A DNA stretch of 64,000 nt from Pictodentalium vernedei (GCA_031216915.1 CM062294.1:31077128-31141127); one strand, 5' to 3'; positions 48,433 through 59,854 are shown, counted from the stretch's first letter. Program-made: numbers and translations. The notes: generated by a model not told the origin, from the sequence alone.

Positions 48433-49582
48433 GATGTCAAAACTTGATGTTATCAATGTACATATAGGAAAGAAAGTGGGGCACAAGGAGTCAGTCAACA
48501 AGTCCAATTGATGAAAAATAAATATTCAACTTTATTTGTCAGCTTACACTAACATCAAACATGACCCAACTGCCCACATGTCATACAACTTCACAGGCCT
48601 TCCCTGGTTATGAAAAAGGGGCTGTTATTAGCATTAAGTTTAACTAATGCGAGTATCGAAAATAGGTGACACACTGTCACTGTATGACAAACAATATCTA
48701 TGACACTTATCCAATCCGTTGAATTTTAACATATTTCTGAGTGTAGTGTCTGTAGGTCAATGGTATTTTTACTTGATGTAAAAAAATGAAGTCACTTGTT
48801 TTGTCGATGTTATTGGCTTTCTCCGTTGTTGATGCTGTGAGGTCTTTTCATGATGAATTATATCGTTTCTATTGCCATGACTGATACTGAAGTGCAGGTT
48901 ACATGTTGTGCAGTATGCTGTTGTGTCAATTGGTCACTTTTCCGTAACCAATTCATTCTTTAATCCATGATTCTCTTAATTGCGAATCATAGCGTCTTCT
49001 AGCCCAAGAACATTAGGTTTCACTAGGGAAAAAAATCGGAGAAAGCTGATTTTTTCAGGGAATGTCGAGTACATGTCACTGAACGATTAGACAAAAGTCC
49101 CCTAAAATCCCAGTTGAGCTTTTTTTTTCTACAGCCTTTTTTCGAAAACGCGTTTGAAAAAAATCAAAAAAAATCGCACAAACTTTGTAACCTCGAATTG
49201 ATCCAACTGTATTTTCTGTTTACGCGTATTTCGAGCTACATAATGTCTAATATACATTTACCTAGAGAAAAATGTGCATTCTGTGACAATTTCTGCGAAA
49301 AATTATTGAAAATTCACAAAAAAGTATCGGATTTACCCAAAAAATGACGATTTTCCTAACGGATTTGCCCAAAGGGTCGTAGTACAGAACAGGATGTTAG
49401 TTGGACAGACGATAAAAAATCCACCACCATTTGAAGACTTTTATCATTGTTTACAAAATAGACATTATGGAAGACCCCCTCTGCTTCTGGCCAAGTTCCC
49501 CTTTTGGCATAAAATTCGTCAGCATGAGAACTCAACTATTTTCGGGCTTGGGACCGAACAGACACGTCTGTGTCTGGCAGCA

Positions 49583-49655
49583 TTAGATCAATAAATAATA
49601 TTTACAGAATGTACAAAAATCAATAAATAATATTTACAGAATGTACAAATCAGTC
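49583..49655 (+). repeat. Tandem duplication of about 36 bp
   Basis: 'atcaataaataatatttaca' plus 'gaatgtacaaa' occurs twice in direct succession, downstream of the PIN gene. Confidence 0.7.
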
Positions 49656-49722
49656 AACATGGATTAAGTTACATTGACTATTATCAACGCTATATACAGA
49701 AATGACATGACCTATATACATA

Positions 49723-52288
49723 TTATTCATCGAACTCAGAAATTTCCGACAGGACAGTGTTTCTGTGGTTGTTACAAGAATCCGAACTGCAATTACACAA
49801 ACCTGAGCAAGAGAGTCCTGCCTTCTTACACCCACACCTTTTTGTACACACACACTTGCAACCACAACTGATCAGATTCAGTAGGTTATCGGGGGCACAT
49901 GGCTTTGTGGCTGCAGTCGGTACAAGAAGTCCATTGTCTAGCGACCACCCCTAATCCGTCGGAGGAAGCGAAGTGCCCAGCCATTGTTGGACCTGGAGAT
50001 AACATCTGTAGACATGTTGTTGTGCAGCATCGCTGCTTGGTGGGAGTGAGGCTAGGTCAATGGGTTTATTCAGTTTAGATTTTGCTACATAACGCTTGTA
50101 AGTGACATATCTATATTGGTCGAGAGAGGAAACAGTTTTACTCCCGTATAAGATCAGGAGAAGTTGTTCCCCGGCAGCGGCTATTGCACTTGGTGTACTG
50201 TCATCCGCCAAAATTGTGTTGACATACTGTTGTGAGTCGCTAGTAACATCGGAGACAATTGTACTGAATACTTTCTTCTTACCAACTCGAAAGAGTGCAG
50301 AAGTAGTGTCACAACCACTTATAGAATGTGCTACAAGGAGGTTGCTTCTATGGTCACCCATTTTGGTTGCTTTTTCACTAACTGAAACTAGTAAGTTTGG
50401 GGTAATGGAATACATCATGTGAATATTACATCCCGGTTGAATTCGAGAGGTAAGAATGACTAACAAGTCTGTGTCTGTTCCCACAACGACAACATTGTTG
50501 TCATCTTGAGCGATGTCAAGTGCAGTCTCGGCTATCAGTACATCAGCATCAGCCTCGGCCTGCTTGGACTGAATATTGATAGCAGATAGCTCCTGCATTA
50601 GAAGATCGATCAGTTGGGTTTTGTTCTTGGCATTTGCAAGGAAATCGGATTGGGGTGTGGTGGCTGGTAACTCGGGTGAGATATTGATATCAATGGAATA
50701 CCTGTCTTTAGATCTACGGGCTTGTTCCATGCCCTTTGTCGACATTGTACAAGCATAACCATCAAAAACAACCACGACGTTCGCCCCAAAATGTCTCACT
50801 AGATAATTGGAATATGATGTACATATGTCCTTATATGACGACTGTTTAGGCCATACAACTGCCCTCAATAAATCCACCATCTACAACAAACAGAGAATGT
50901 TCTGGGATTTTAGTTTGCTCGGAACCGTATGTTTTGAGGATCTTACCGAGCGTGCTTTTCTGTGTCTTCCTCATTCCAGCAGAATCAAACAATGCTGGTG
51001 GTTTCGGGGCGAGTTCATATTTGAGATACTCTTCCATCTCTGCTTGTGACTGAATAACACATGTGATGCGGTTGAACAGAATTGTGGGGTCAATCACTAC
51101 CTTACTTCCACGGACTTTGATGCTATTTGCCATCGATGCGAAAGACTTCACAGTGTCAACACGTCGTAGTTTGATGCTGTTGAACGTTTTGCTTACAACA
51201 TTCGATACGCAACATTCACCAATTTTGCGAACTTGGTCACAGTTCACAGTTTCGTCGGCCACAAGCCCGGTCGCTATAGAGACTAATTGTAGTGGATCTC
51301 TATTCTGAAAGGGGGAGTGCACTCTGAGCCAGTTCAATAATTTGGTGATATCATTGGCATCAGTCAATTGTGAACTTTGACGGAGATCCCGATGTTGTTT
51401 GCCATGACCAGTGTGAACATGAACAAAATTTTCGAGAGCATTACATATCGGAAGGCAAAGAGGTAGTCCATGTACCCATTTCGCAACAGTGCTATCGGTT
51501 ATTCCCCTGCCATGTGTGAGACCACCAGAGAGCTTGAACATTCTCATTAAACACTGCTCTGTGGTCTGATCAGAATATATCCCGTCCCAGAATTTATCTG
51601 AGCGCCTTATGGTAAAGTAACCTTTCTCAGTGAACAACTTCAAATCATCCTGTTGCATTATTTCTGTTAGCTCATTCATCTGCTGCAAATAGAGATGAGA
51701 ACTTTTTGCGTATGCAAAATGACCACCTGCGGGAAATACTGGAATCATATTGCGAACACAATATGTGTGGAGTTCCCAGTCGCCTGTGCGCTCTGCTCTC
51801 AAGAACAACTGGAGAAGACCTATTTGCTCGTAGTATTGTACCCAAAGCTTTCCTGTGCGTCCTACGGACGCATTCTGGAGCAGTTCGTGTAATTTTGACA
51901 GTAGATGGTTGACACTTTCTTGATTGACAGCGTCAGCTGTTGTACAGTCACCTCTGGCAAGTCCACAGAATATTTCATTGACTTCTGTGCAGTCTATGTT
52001 ATCTAGTGTTCGGCTTTCTTCAAACACAAGTTTTGTAATGGCAATTTGTGTTAGCAAATGGGCACGAACTGCTCTTGAATATGCATGACCACTGATCAAA
52101 TGATGGATTGACCCACCAGCATAAACAGTCCCCCAAAGTTCATCCAAGCCGCTACCAGCCATGATCGAACCAATTGCCCCTAAATATGACATAATCATAT
52201 GGAAGCCGCACACATTACATGCCAATGCATCTTGAGTGTAGGCGCACACCACATTATGTGATTTAATCGAACATGGAAATTGAAACAA
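49723..52288 (-). pseudogene. Uncharacterised protein with PIN/FEN-like nuclease domain and Cys-rich tail (decayed)
   Basis: Three open pieces belong together. The first (52,288-~50,875, about 470 codons) is helical and unassigned, with DALACNVCGFHMIMSYLGAI, AYSRAVRAHLL and WVQYYEQIGLLQLFLRAERT. It ends in LFVVDGGF; the next piece continues LLRAVVWPKQ in another frame, so one base is missing around the T run at 50,870-50,872. That piece has PIN/FEN-like acidic motifs: VVVVFDGY, ADADVLIAETALD, VVGTDTDLLV and SISGCDTTSALF. A TAG at 49,951-49,953, probably a mutated Trp codon, is followed in the same frame by a Cys-rich tail (SCGCKCVCTKRCGCKK, LSCSGLCNCSS) to TAA at 49,723. I remember similar multi-copy proteins with this architecture in cnidarians and molluscs, without known function. 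The N-terminus is unclear: the frame opens with TTG, and the family is probably longer. Confidence 0.75.
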
Positions 52289-52841
52289 TGATGCTATAAT
52301 ACAGTATTTGAATGAGAAAAGTCGATGCCGTTTGAATTTGAGTTTAGGGGGTATGGTTAATATTTCACACGTTTCACCAGTTCATTATGGAATAAATGAC
52401 TATTGTTATATATCATTATAAAGCCACTGCTTTTCTGCAATTTTTGATATATAATTTAACTCCCAAAGTAGTCGTAGATTTGAATTAATGGACATTGTGT
52501 ACCGTTGTGTGTATGAAAACAATAAATTTTTTTTCGTAATTTTGTACATTTTCGTGAATATTTCACCATTGAGTGTGAGGATTGGTACAAAGTTGGCATT
52601 TTCTGTTGGGGATATGTATTCTCAATATAATTCAGCACGATATTTATGATTCTCACCCTACTAAGGCGAATAAGAATGAGAAATATGGAGCTGGGTCGAA
52701 TTTTTTTTAAATTTTTTTTTTTTATCAAAAAAACGCTATAACTAAAAAAGCTCAACTCGGATTCGCGGGGACTTTTCACACTTTATCCGTAATGTGTGTC
52801 CCGGAAACATATAAAAAATCAGCTTTCTCCGATTTTTTTCC

Positions 52842-53289
52842 TTACTTTCTCATTTTTATGTCTAATGTGCCTGGACTATTCGTTTCATTGGATTTTTTGT
52901 GTCAGACATAATGGCATTTGTCTGTCATATTGGTGTTTGAAGGATGGATTTTTAAATGAAAGTGTCAATGACACTGTAGCTCAACTTGTCAAGACAAAGA
53001 CATGTACATGTATAGTATGTAACACAGCAATGACAAACATCTAGGTAATGACCTGATAACAAAGGTACATATAAAGTATTGTAACGGTCTGTACATAAAT
53101 ACTGGCCGTTGCCTGTAACAAATGTATAGGTAAAGTATTGTAAAGGTGGGTGACAGTCAGATGCTAAACTAGAAAAAAATCTTTGAGTCCCAGAGTGGGT
53201 CTGACTGAACCCTAAAATATTTGTTCTCATAGCACAGTGATAACAAAGGCACCCCAAAACACACTCATTCCTGTCCCAAGGTGAAAACA
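52842..53289. other. Spacer between the PIN element and the 337-bp array
   Basis: Unassigned sequence with short frames only; 'gataacaaaggtac' blocks announce the array that follows. Confidence 0.35.
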
Positions 53290-54965
53290 AAGGTACCCAG
53301 GAAGTTTTGTGAAGATCGGTTCATAAATACAGCCTCTGGTCCGAGCCGTATTGACATGTGCACTTACAGTGTATAAGTAGCACTAAATAAATCAAAGTTC
53401 ATCTAATTTGCATAATTTCTGCACGAGAAAAAAACCCGTACTATATGTGATGTATTCCATGTTACTAAACATTCATACAAAACTTTATTCAAATCAGAAC
53501 TTTCATACAGAAGTTCTGTACAAAAGACTGATTGCACTAATTTTGGTACAAATGGCTGCTGGTGGCCATCTTGAATTTCGGACCACACCCAAAAACACTC
53601 GTTCTCATCCCACGGTGATAACAAAGGTGCCCAAGAAGTTTCGTAAAGATCGGTTCATAAATACAGCCTCTAGCCTGAGCCGTATAGAAGTTGTGTACAA
53701 AAAACTGATTAGACCTAATTTCGGTACAAAATGGCCACTGGCAGCCATCTTGAATTTTGGACCGCACCCAGAAACACTCGTTCTCGTCCCAAGATGATAA
53801 CAAAGGTACCCAAGACGTTTCGTGAAGATCGGTTCATAAATACAGACTCTAGCCCGAGCCGTATTGACATGTGTACTTACTGTGTATAAGTAGCACTGAA
53901 AAAATCAAAGTTCATCTAATTTGCATAATTTCTGCACAAGAAAAAAACCTGTATTATATGTGATGTATCCCATGGTACTAAACATTCACACAACAAATTA
54001 TTCAAATCAGCACTTTCATATGGAAGTTCTGTGCAAAAATCTGATTGCACCAAATTTTGTACAAAATGGCTGCCATCGGCCATCTTGAATTTCGGACCGG
54101 ACCCAAAAACACTCGTTCTCGTCCCACAGTGATAACAAAGGTACCCAAGGAGTTTCGTAAAGATCGGTTCATAAATACGGCCTCTAGCCCGAGCCGTATT
54201 GGCATTTGCACTTATAGTGCTGAAAGTAACACCAAAAAACATCAAAGTTAGTCTAATTTCATAATTTATGCACGAGAAAAAAATCCGTATTATATGTGAT
54301 GTATCCCATGGTACTAAACATTCATACAAAAAATTATTCAAATCAGAGCCTTCATATGGAAGTTCTGTACAAAAAACAGATTTCTGCATCCCGGTACAAA
54401 ATGGTGGCTGGCAGCCATCTTGAATTTCGGACTGCACCCAAAAACACTCGTTCTCGTCCCACGGTCATAACACAGATACCCAAGAAGTTTCGTAAAGATC
54501 AGTTCATAAATATGGCCTCTAGCCCGAGCCATAGCAGCTTGGCACTTACAGCTCTGAAAGTAACACTAAATAAATCAAAGTCGGTCTAATTTGCATAATT
54601 TACGCACGAGAAAAAAACACGTATTATATGTGATGTATCCCATGGTACTAAACATTTATACAAAACTTTACTATTCAAATCAGAACTTTCATACAGAAGT
54701 TCTGTACAAAAAACTGATTTTTGCATCATCGGTACAAAATGGCCGCTGGCAGCCATCTTGAATTTCGGACCACACCTAAAAACACTCGTTCCCGTCCCAG
54801 GGTCATAACAAAGGTACACAAGAAGTTTCGTAAAGATCGGTTCATAAATACGACCTCTAGCCCGAGCCATAGCCAATTGTTGACGTACGGACAGACGGAT
54901 AGATGGACGACGGGCCATGACAATACATGTAGCTCAAATTTGACTTCGTCAAAGTTGAGCTAAAA
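53290..54965 (+). repeat. Pearl-like tandem array, period 337 bp
   Basis: The marker 'aagatcggttcataaata' occurs at about 53,310, 53,647, 53,826, 54,160, 54,498 and 54,835. Spacing is 334-338 bp except for one shortened unit of 179 bp. Each unit has 'ggccatcttgaatttcggac' and 'aaaaacactcgttctcgtcc'. The array closes with 'ggacagacggatagatggac' and the hairpin 'agctcaaatttgacttcgtc/aaagttgagct'. Overlapping frames on both strands recur with the unit and are not genes. Confidence 0.85.
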
Positions 54966-55009
54966 ATTGTTGGGCTACATATATATATTTTAGTTGTAAT
55001 AATAGTAAT

Positions 55010-55216
55010 GGTGCCCTGAAAAAATGGCACAGGAAAAAATGGCACACTTTTTTGACTTACTAGGAAAAAATGGCACTCCAAAAATGCTGTTTTTTGAGGG
55101 GGGCGGAAAAAATGGCACAGGAAAAAATGGCACACTTTTCCAATTACCCAGGAAAAAATGGCACTAGAAAAAATGGCACACTTTTTTGACTTACTAGGAA
55201 AAAATGGCACACAAAA
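55010..55216 (+). repeat. MULE left terminal inverted repeat
   Basis: Eight GGAAAAAATGGCAC-type modules are separated by short spacers (cacttttttgacttacta, gcggg-like stretches). The modules make the TIR internally repetitive, which allows TIR length change by slippage or unequal pairing. Confidence 0.85.
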
Positions 55217-55557
55217 AATTATCATTGTTTGTTTTTGTTTTTTTTCAAAGAAAAGTGGAATATTAAACTGGGTATGATAATATATATTGTTTTATAAACA
55301 CTGCCATATGGTACATTAAGCTTGGTGTCTATTTGGCTTGAATGTAAGCTTAAAGTATTGTGCAACACAATTACTGTTATTACAGTGTACACAGACAGCA
55401 AGCTGAGTTGTATTTTATGTCTCCAGCTTCAAATGAACAACACTTTCCACACCTCATCACTTTGTTTTTGTATCAACCCCCAGTCTTTAAAATAACTGAG
55501 TAGATCAGCTATATAAGTTTGAAATTAGATGGCTCAGCAATACCTGAACTGAAAAGC

Positions 55558-56610
55558 ATGGAGGTAATACAGTCAAATAAAGGAGGCCTGAAATTGTGCC
55601 ATGAAGGTTACATGTACACAAAACAAGTTACAAGAAAAGAAACCATTAGATGGAGATGTGTGAAACGCACTACTTCCTGCACAGGCTCTTTGGTGACAAC
55701 AATTGAGCTTTCCAATCCAGTGGTTAAGACGCCGCATAATCATGATGCAGATGACTCTTCAGTATCAGCTGCAAAGTGTAAAATGGAAATGAAAAAGCAG
55801 GCCAAGATTACCCTTGATAAACCTAATCAGATCTTTACAAAGTGCACTAGTATTTTGCCCACTGAGGCACAGACAAGATTGGTTTCTTCTGATTCATGCA
55901 AGAGATTAATAAGACTTCACCAAAGTGAACATTTCCCCCGAGATCCACAGGATATACGTGATTTAGTAATTGAGGGGTCTTTCTTTCACTTAACAAAATC
56001 TACTTGGCGAAAGGTTCAGGAGTTGGGTTTGATAGGTCTATATAAAGATAATGAAGATGTAAAACTTTTTTGTGGCATGCTGGATAGCCTTGCTTTGTTG
56101 CCCCTGTGTGATGTTACAAGTGGTATGGACCATTTAAAGGAAATAACTCCAGAAGGCTTAGAGCCACTAGTGTCATATTTTGATAAGAACTATGTGACTG
56201 GGAGTTATAGACGACTTCAAAACAATGGGGATGGTGGTATAATTAGAATGAGAAGGGTGCCCCCACGATTCCCACCAGATACTTGGAATGTGCATTCTTC
56301 AACCATAAATGGTGACCCTCGTACTAATAACATGTGTGAGGGGTGGAACAATGGTTTTTTCCAGCTTATTGGACACAAACACCCTTCAGTCTGGAAAACA
56401 ATAGAGTGGTTTAAACTTGAACAGGCAACTGTGTCAGGAGTAATTTTAAATGCCTCTCGGGATACTTTACCCAAGAAAAAGCAGAAAAAGGCATATAAAG
56501 ACTTGAACAAAAGAATGCAATCTCTTTGTACTGAGCGACAACAGGGTCGCATGAGTGTCAGTGAATTTTTACGTGGTGCTGGATACAATATCAGGTGGAA
56601 GCCAGCATAA
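55558..56610 (+). CDS. FLYWCH zinc-finger / MULE transposase lacking its DDE core
   Basis: The first ATG of the open frame (55,558) gives 350 residues starting MEVIQSNKGGLKL. Residues ~1-65 form a FLYWCH-type zinc finger (Cys/Cys in RWRCVKRTTSC, His/His in PHNHD), a DNA-binding module common in animal MULEs. Residues after ~165 match the C-terminal part of this family: FFHLTKSTWRKVQELGL, LFCGMLDSLALLPL, FDKNYVTGSYRR, FPPDTWNVH, NNMCEGWNNGFF. In relatives I remember, the MULE catalytic core (first Asp, second Asp) of roughly 150 or more residues lies between RDLVIEG and the FFHLTQ-STW motif; here RDLVIEG is followed directly by SFFHLTKSTW, so most of the core is absent while the frame stays open. 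It cannot be a working transposase but could still bind DNA. Confidence 0.85.
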   Translation: MEVIQSNKGGLKLCHEGYMYTKQVTRKETIRWRCVKRTTSCTGSLVTTIELSNPVVKTPHNHDADDSSVSAAKCKMEMKKQAKITLDKPNQIFTKCTSILPTEAQTRLVSSDSCKRLIRLHQSEHFPRDPQDIRDLVIEGSFFHLTKSTWRKVQELGLIGLYKDNEDVKLFCGMLDSLALLPLCDVTSGMDHLKEITPEGLEPLVSYFDKNYVTGSYRRLQNNGDGGIIRMRRVPPRFPPDTWNVHSSTINGDPRTNNMCEGWNNGFFQLIGHKHPSVWKTIEWFKLEQATVSGVILNASRDTLPKKKQKKAYKDLNKRMQSLCTERQQGRMSVSEFLRGAGYNIRWKPA

Positions 56611-56664
56611 AGTTTGCAAATTATACAGGCTGAGTTCAAATTTCAAATATATCTCTGGAGTAGG

Positions 56665-57198
56665 CAGAGATAATGACAAGAGAATTTATCTTACCATTTT
56701 TTTGTTGATAATTCCAAGTCCTGACATCATTTTTTGGAAAGCTATCCAAAAGGGAATGGTGATAGGCATTGGAATGATCAACAATCCAATTGTAATACAA
56801 ATTCTCCTGTCATTATCTAACAACTTATATTGGTTGGCTCTGTAGTTGTCAGTAACGCTGATAGGGCCTATAGTGCCCAAACTGAGTTTTTATATTCGTG
56901 AACATTATCAGGAAGAAACCTGCACAAGGCTACTAAATATATTTCTGGAGTAGGTGTAGTTTAACCCTGAACAAGTCGTTGGATAACGACAAGAGAATTT
57001 ATATTACCATTTTTTTGTTGATAATTCCAACCCCTGACATCATTTTTTGGAAAGCTATCCAAAAGGGAATGGTGATAGGCATTGGAATGATCAACAATCC
57101 AATTGTAATACAAATTCTCCTGTCATTATCTAACAACTTATATTGGTTGGCTCTGTAGTTGTCAGTAACGCTGATAGGGCCTATAGTGCCCAAACTGC
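56665..57198. repeat. Near-identical direct repeat of about 215 bp inside the MULE
   Basis: 56,668-56,885 and 56,982-57,198 match almost base for base over 'gacaagagaatttat' to 'gtgcccaaactg', offset by about 313 bp. Both minus strands encode the same 64-aa frame, which I take as a by-product. The duplication is recent and downstream of the coding frame. Confidence 0.85.
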
Positions 57199-57404
57199 TG
57201 AATATAATACGAAACTACGAAAAACTTGTAAATAGGTAAATTTCGGATTCTAAGGTATATTAGCAAATATGTATTAGTGCTCTGTTTTATAACCCACAAA
57301 AACATGTGCTTTGATGATGGACTACATTTGTGCTATTTTGTGCTATTGTTTCACCTCTTTTGTCCAGAAATAAAAAAAAGTTGTTAATTTTGTGTTTTTA
57401 TACT

Positions 57405-57592
57405 TAAATGGCTTGTGCCATTTTTCCTACCAATTGTGCCATTTTTTCCTACCAATAGTGCCATTTTTTCCTGGTTGATTAGGGAAGAGTGCCATTTTTT
57501 CCTCCCCTGTGTGCCATTTTTTCCTAGGGTGTCAATAAAGTGTGCCATTTTTTCCTGTGCCATTTTTTCCTGTGCCATTTTTTCCTAGATTC
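57405..57592 (-). repeat. MULE right terminal inverted repeat
   Basis: Eight inverted modules (GTGCCATTTTTTCC) mirror the left end. The outermost three are directly adjacent, which extends the array relative to the left end. Confidence 0.85.
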
Positions 57593-57600
57593 ATAGTAAT

Positions 57601-59619
57601 AGTTAGTATCACAGGGTATAACTGAAGATCTCGATATTAACAAAGAAATTAATAGTGGCGTAATTTAAGATCACTTGTAAATTAACAAGAGCAATGCTAA
57701 CGTGTGTGTTGATGCCCCTGAAGGTAGCAAAGTGGGACTTGCATGTAAATAAATAACTTCTGAATGTTTGGAGAGAATTGGTTCATCCAAAAAAAACCCT
57801 ATAGGCTATGGTACAATTTACCTTAGTCAGAAACAGCGGCGAAAAACAAACAGGGGCCATAACTCTACCAAACATGAATGGACGAAACGTTAGGTATGAG
57901 GGCATCCGTTCCCCCAAGCTGCCCTATCACCATACCAAAGAACATTAAAATCCGACAACTGATGCTCGAGTTATAATACAGAATGTTCGTACGGACGGAC
58001 GGAGACCTCGCCAACATACCCCAAAAAATTTTTTTCCGGGGGAATAACAAATTATCAGTAGTGTTATCAGCTCTAGGGGGCAGACGAAGTTTATCACCTT
58101 TAGTCCAAATAATAGATATATAGTTTATCTAATTCTGAAATTTAAGACAAAGCTCATAGTCATCTTTTAGTTACATAAGATGCGAATGGAAGTTCTTTGC
58201 TCCATTGTATACACAGGACATCCATTCATTCATGTCACTTAACTGGGATAAGACGAGTGGGAAGAGAGGTGTGACTGCGAACTGTCATCTGGCCAATCAT
58301 GGTGGAACCATCAAAATGTGAACATCCTTGTTTTCCCTGTCAACTGGAACTCTTAATTCTCTCGCAGACTCCCGTGCATCGTAATTTCCGTATTGTAAAC
58401 ACACAAAAGTGTTGGATTACCAGAAAACAGGTTTGGAAAATTACTAAGTGGGAAAACAAAGGGGGTTGTGTGAGGGCAGGAGATTGGATGCCAAACTTGG
58501 AATCTCACGGCGGAATTGGGAGGGTTAATAGGTCTGGCACAAAGTGGCGTTAATCGCTCACCTGACATAGTGGTTCAAAGAAGTATATTGAGTCACATTC
58601 AGTTAATCATGGTTCATCAACACTACAGAGGAATGAAGTCATGAATCTATTCATAACTCTAGTGTCCATGTTCAATTATTATTATCATAGGTCTTCCTGA
58701 CTTCTTCCAATTCTATCAGCTGTAGACAAGCAATGTCAAACTTCCAATGGTTGTTATGTCACTGCAGTTCGAAAAACAAATTTCATGGTAAAAAAACTAC
58801 GGAATGAATTTGAAACCTTGAACCTTGCACCCCAGCCGAACATGCCCCCCCCCCCCTCCCACAAAAATATAGAGCCCAAATATTACACAGGTCATGAGGT
58901 CTAAACATTTCAAGAAAGCAGTGAACACATTGTAAGTAATGGGATAAGAAAGGTAGTGAGGAACTTTGGATCCCATTACTAGCTCATTTATTAGCGGGAC
59001 TGTCATGAAAGGCAAATTTTATGGATTAAACAGCTGCGCCATGAGCACATAATACGCCTGTTATTGATTACAAGAGGAAGCACACAATATGAGTATACAT
59101 GTGTACCAAAAAATCAAGAAAATTCAGGGACTGATATAAGCTTCATACACCGTAACCTTAAAATAGGTTATGGTGTGCCTAGCATACCGTAACCTGTAGG
59201 TTTCCGTAGTGCAGATATAAGGTAAATTATTAAGGTAATCAGTTTCCTCTCGTAACCTAATAACAGGTCTCGAGTTTATAGAAACATGTAACCTCCTCCA
59301 TAACCTAACCTATAGGTTATGTCGGACCCTGAAAATTGCTCAAAGCACTTCAAGTAATTGTCCGACATGTGGAAAATTGCCTATATTTTGACGAATAAAG
59401 TCCCATAACTATGGAATGACAAATTGGACAGCGATACAAATCGAAAGGGAGCTTCCTGCCATCAACATATACTTTCCACCAAAAACTGCTTGAAGCGTTT
59501 TCGAGTTATTGCACTACGTGTGGATGGGCGGATAGGCGGTCAGCGGTATACCATAATTCAACCGTTTTTTCAAAAACTGGCGAATAAAAACACTAAGAAA
59601 TGGATTTGAACAAACCTGA
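57601..59619. other. Gene-poor stretch with degenerate repeats
   Basis: A dispersed repeat at about 57,680-58,045 has 'gggccataactctacc', 'gagggcatccgttccccc' and a 'acggacggacggag' tail. A segment at 59,150-59,325 is built from GGTTATGG-type hairpins. No gene is recognised. Confidence 0.45.
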
Positions 59620-59854
59620 ACCTAACATGTACCCCCTTACAACCCCCTCACCCTTCCCATAGAAAGCCCAAATATTAAGCCAGGGACTCAAATTGAACAA
59701 ACCTGAATCTCACCCCACTGTGGATGCCAGATCGGAAGATTTTTAAAGAATTTTCCTCATATTGCACTAATCTGAACATTTGGGCTCCCATAAAAGTACC
59801 AAGGATCTGATTTCAACAAATGTGTGAATGAATCATCCAAAGATGTTATACATG
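59620..59854 (-). repeat. Inverted fragment of the 34-35 kb dispersed repeat
   Basis: Read on the minus strand it matches 34,890-35,100: 'atgttataca...tttgttgaaatca', 'gggagcccaaatg', 'agtgcaatatgaggaaaatt'. It abuts the left end of repeat unit 6. Confidence 0.6.

Larger units (their letters stand above)
49027..52841. mobile_element. Candidate TIR transposon carrying a PIN-nuclease gene (3.8 kb)
   Basis: A 29-bp perfect inverted repeat beginning GGAAAAAAATCGGAGAAAGC stands at 49,027-49,055 and, inverted, at 52,813-52,841. Diverged inverted similarity continues inward for about 350 bp on each side: 'aaaagtcccc' with 'gttgagcttttttt', then 'cagaaaatg'/'gagaaaaatg' and 'attcacaaaaaagta'/'attcacgaaaatgta'. 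The only gene inside is the PIN-domain gene on the minus strand. The outer ends and target duplication were not resolved; 'acattag' just outside both arms suggests they may extend a little further. A chance inverted duplication around a host gene is the alternative. Confidence 0.6.
55010..57592 (+). mobile_element. Mutator-like element (MULE), 2,583 bp
   Basis: The element has inverted ends of roughly 190-205 bp built from the motif GGAAAAAATGGCAC, eight copies at each end in opposite orientation, around a FLYWCH-MULE coding frame. ATAGTAAT stands directly outside both ends (55,002-55,009 and 57,593-57,600), a probable 8-bp target duplication; MULEs usually make 8-10 bp duplications. The outermost ~58 bp of the two ends match closely, including 'cacactttttt/agac' and 'ctaggaaaaaatggcac'. 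Confidence 0.85.

Noticed and set aside
53408-54437. Frames of 129-173 aa on both strands in the 337-bp array
   Set aside because: Each is a translation of the array unit read through adjacent copies; opposing strands are equally open.
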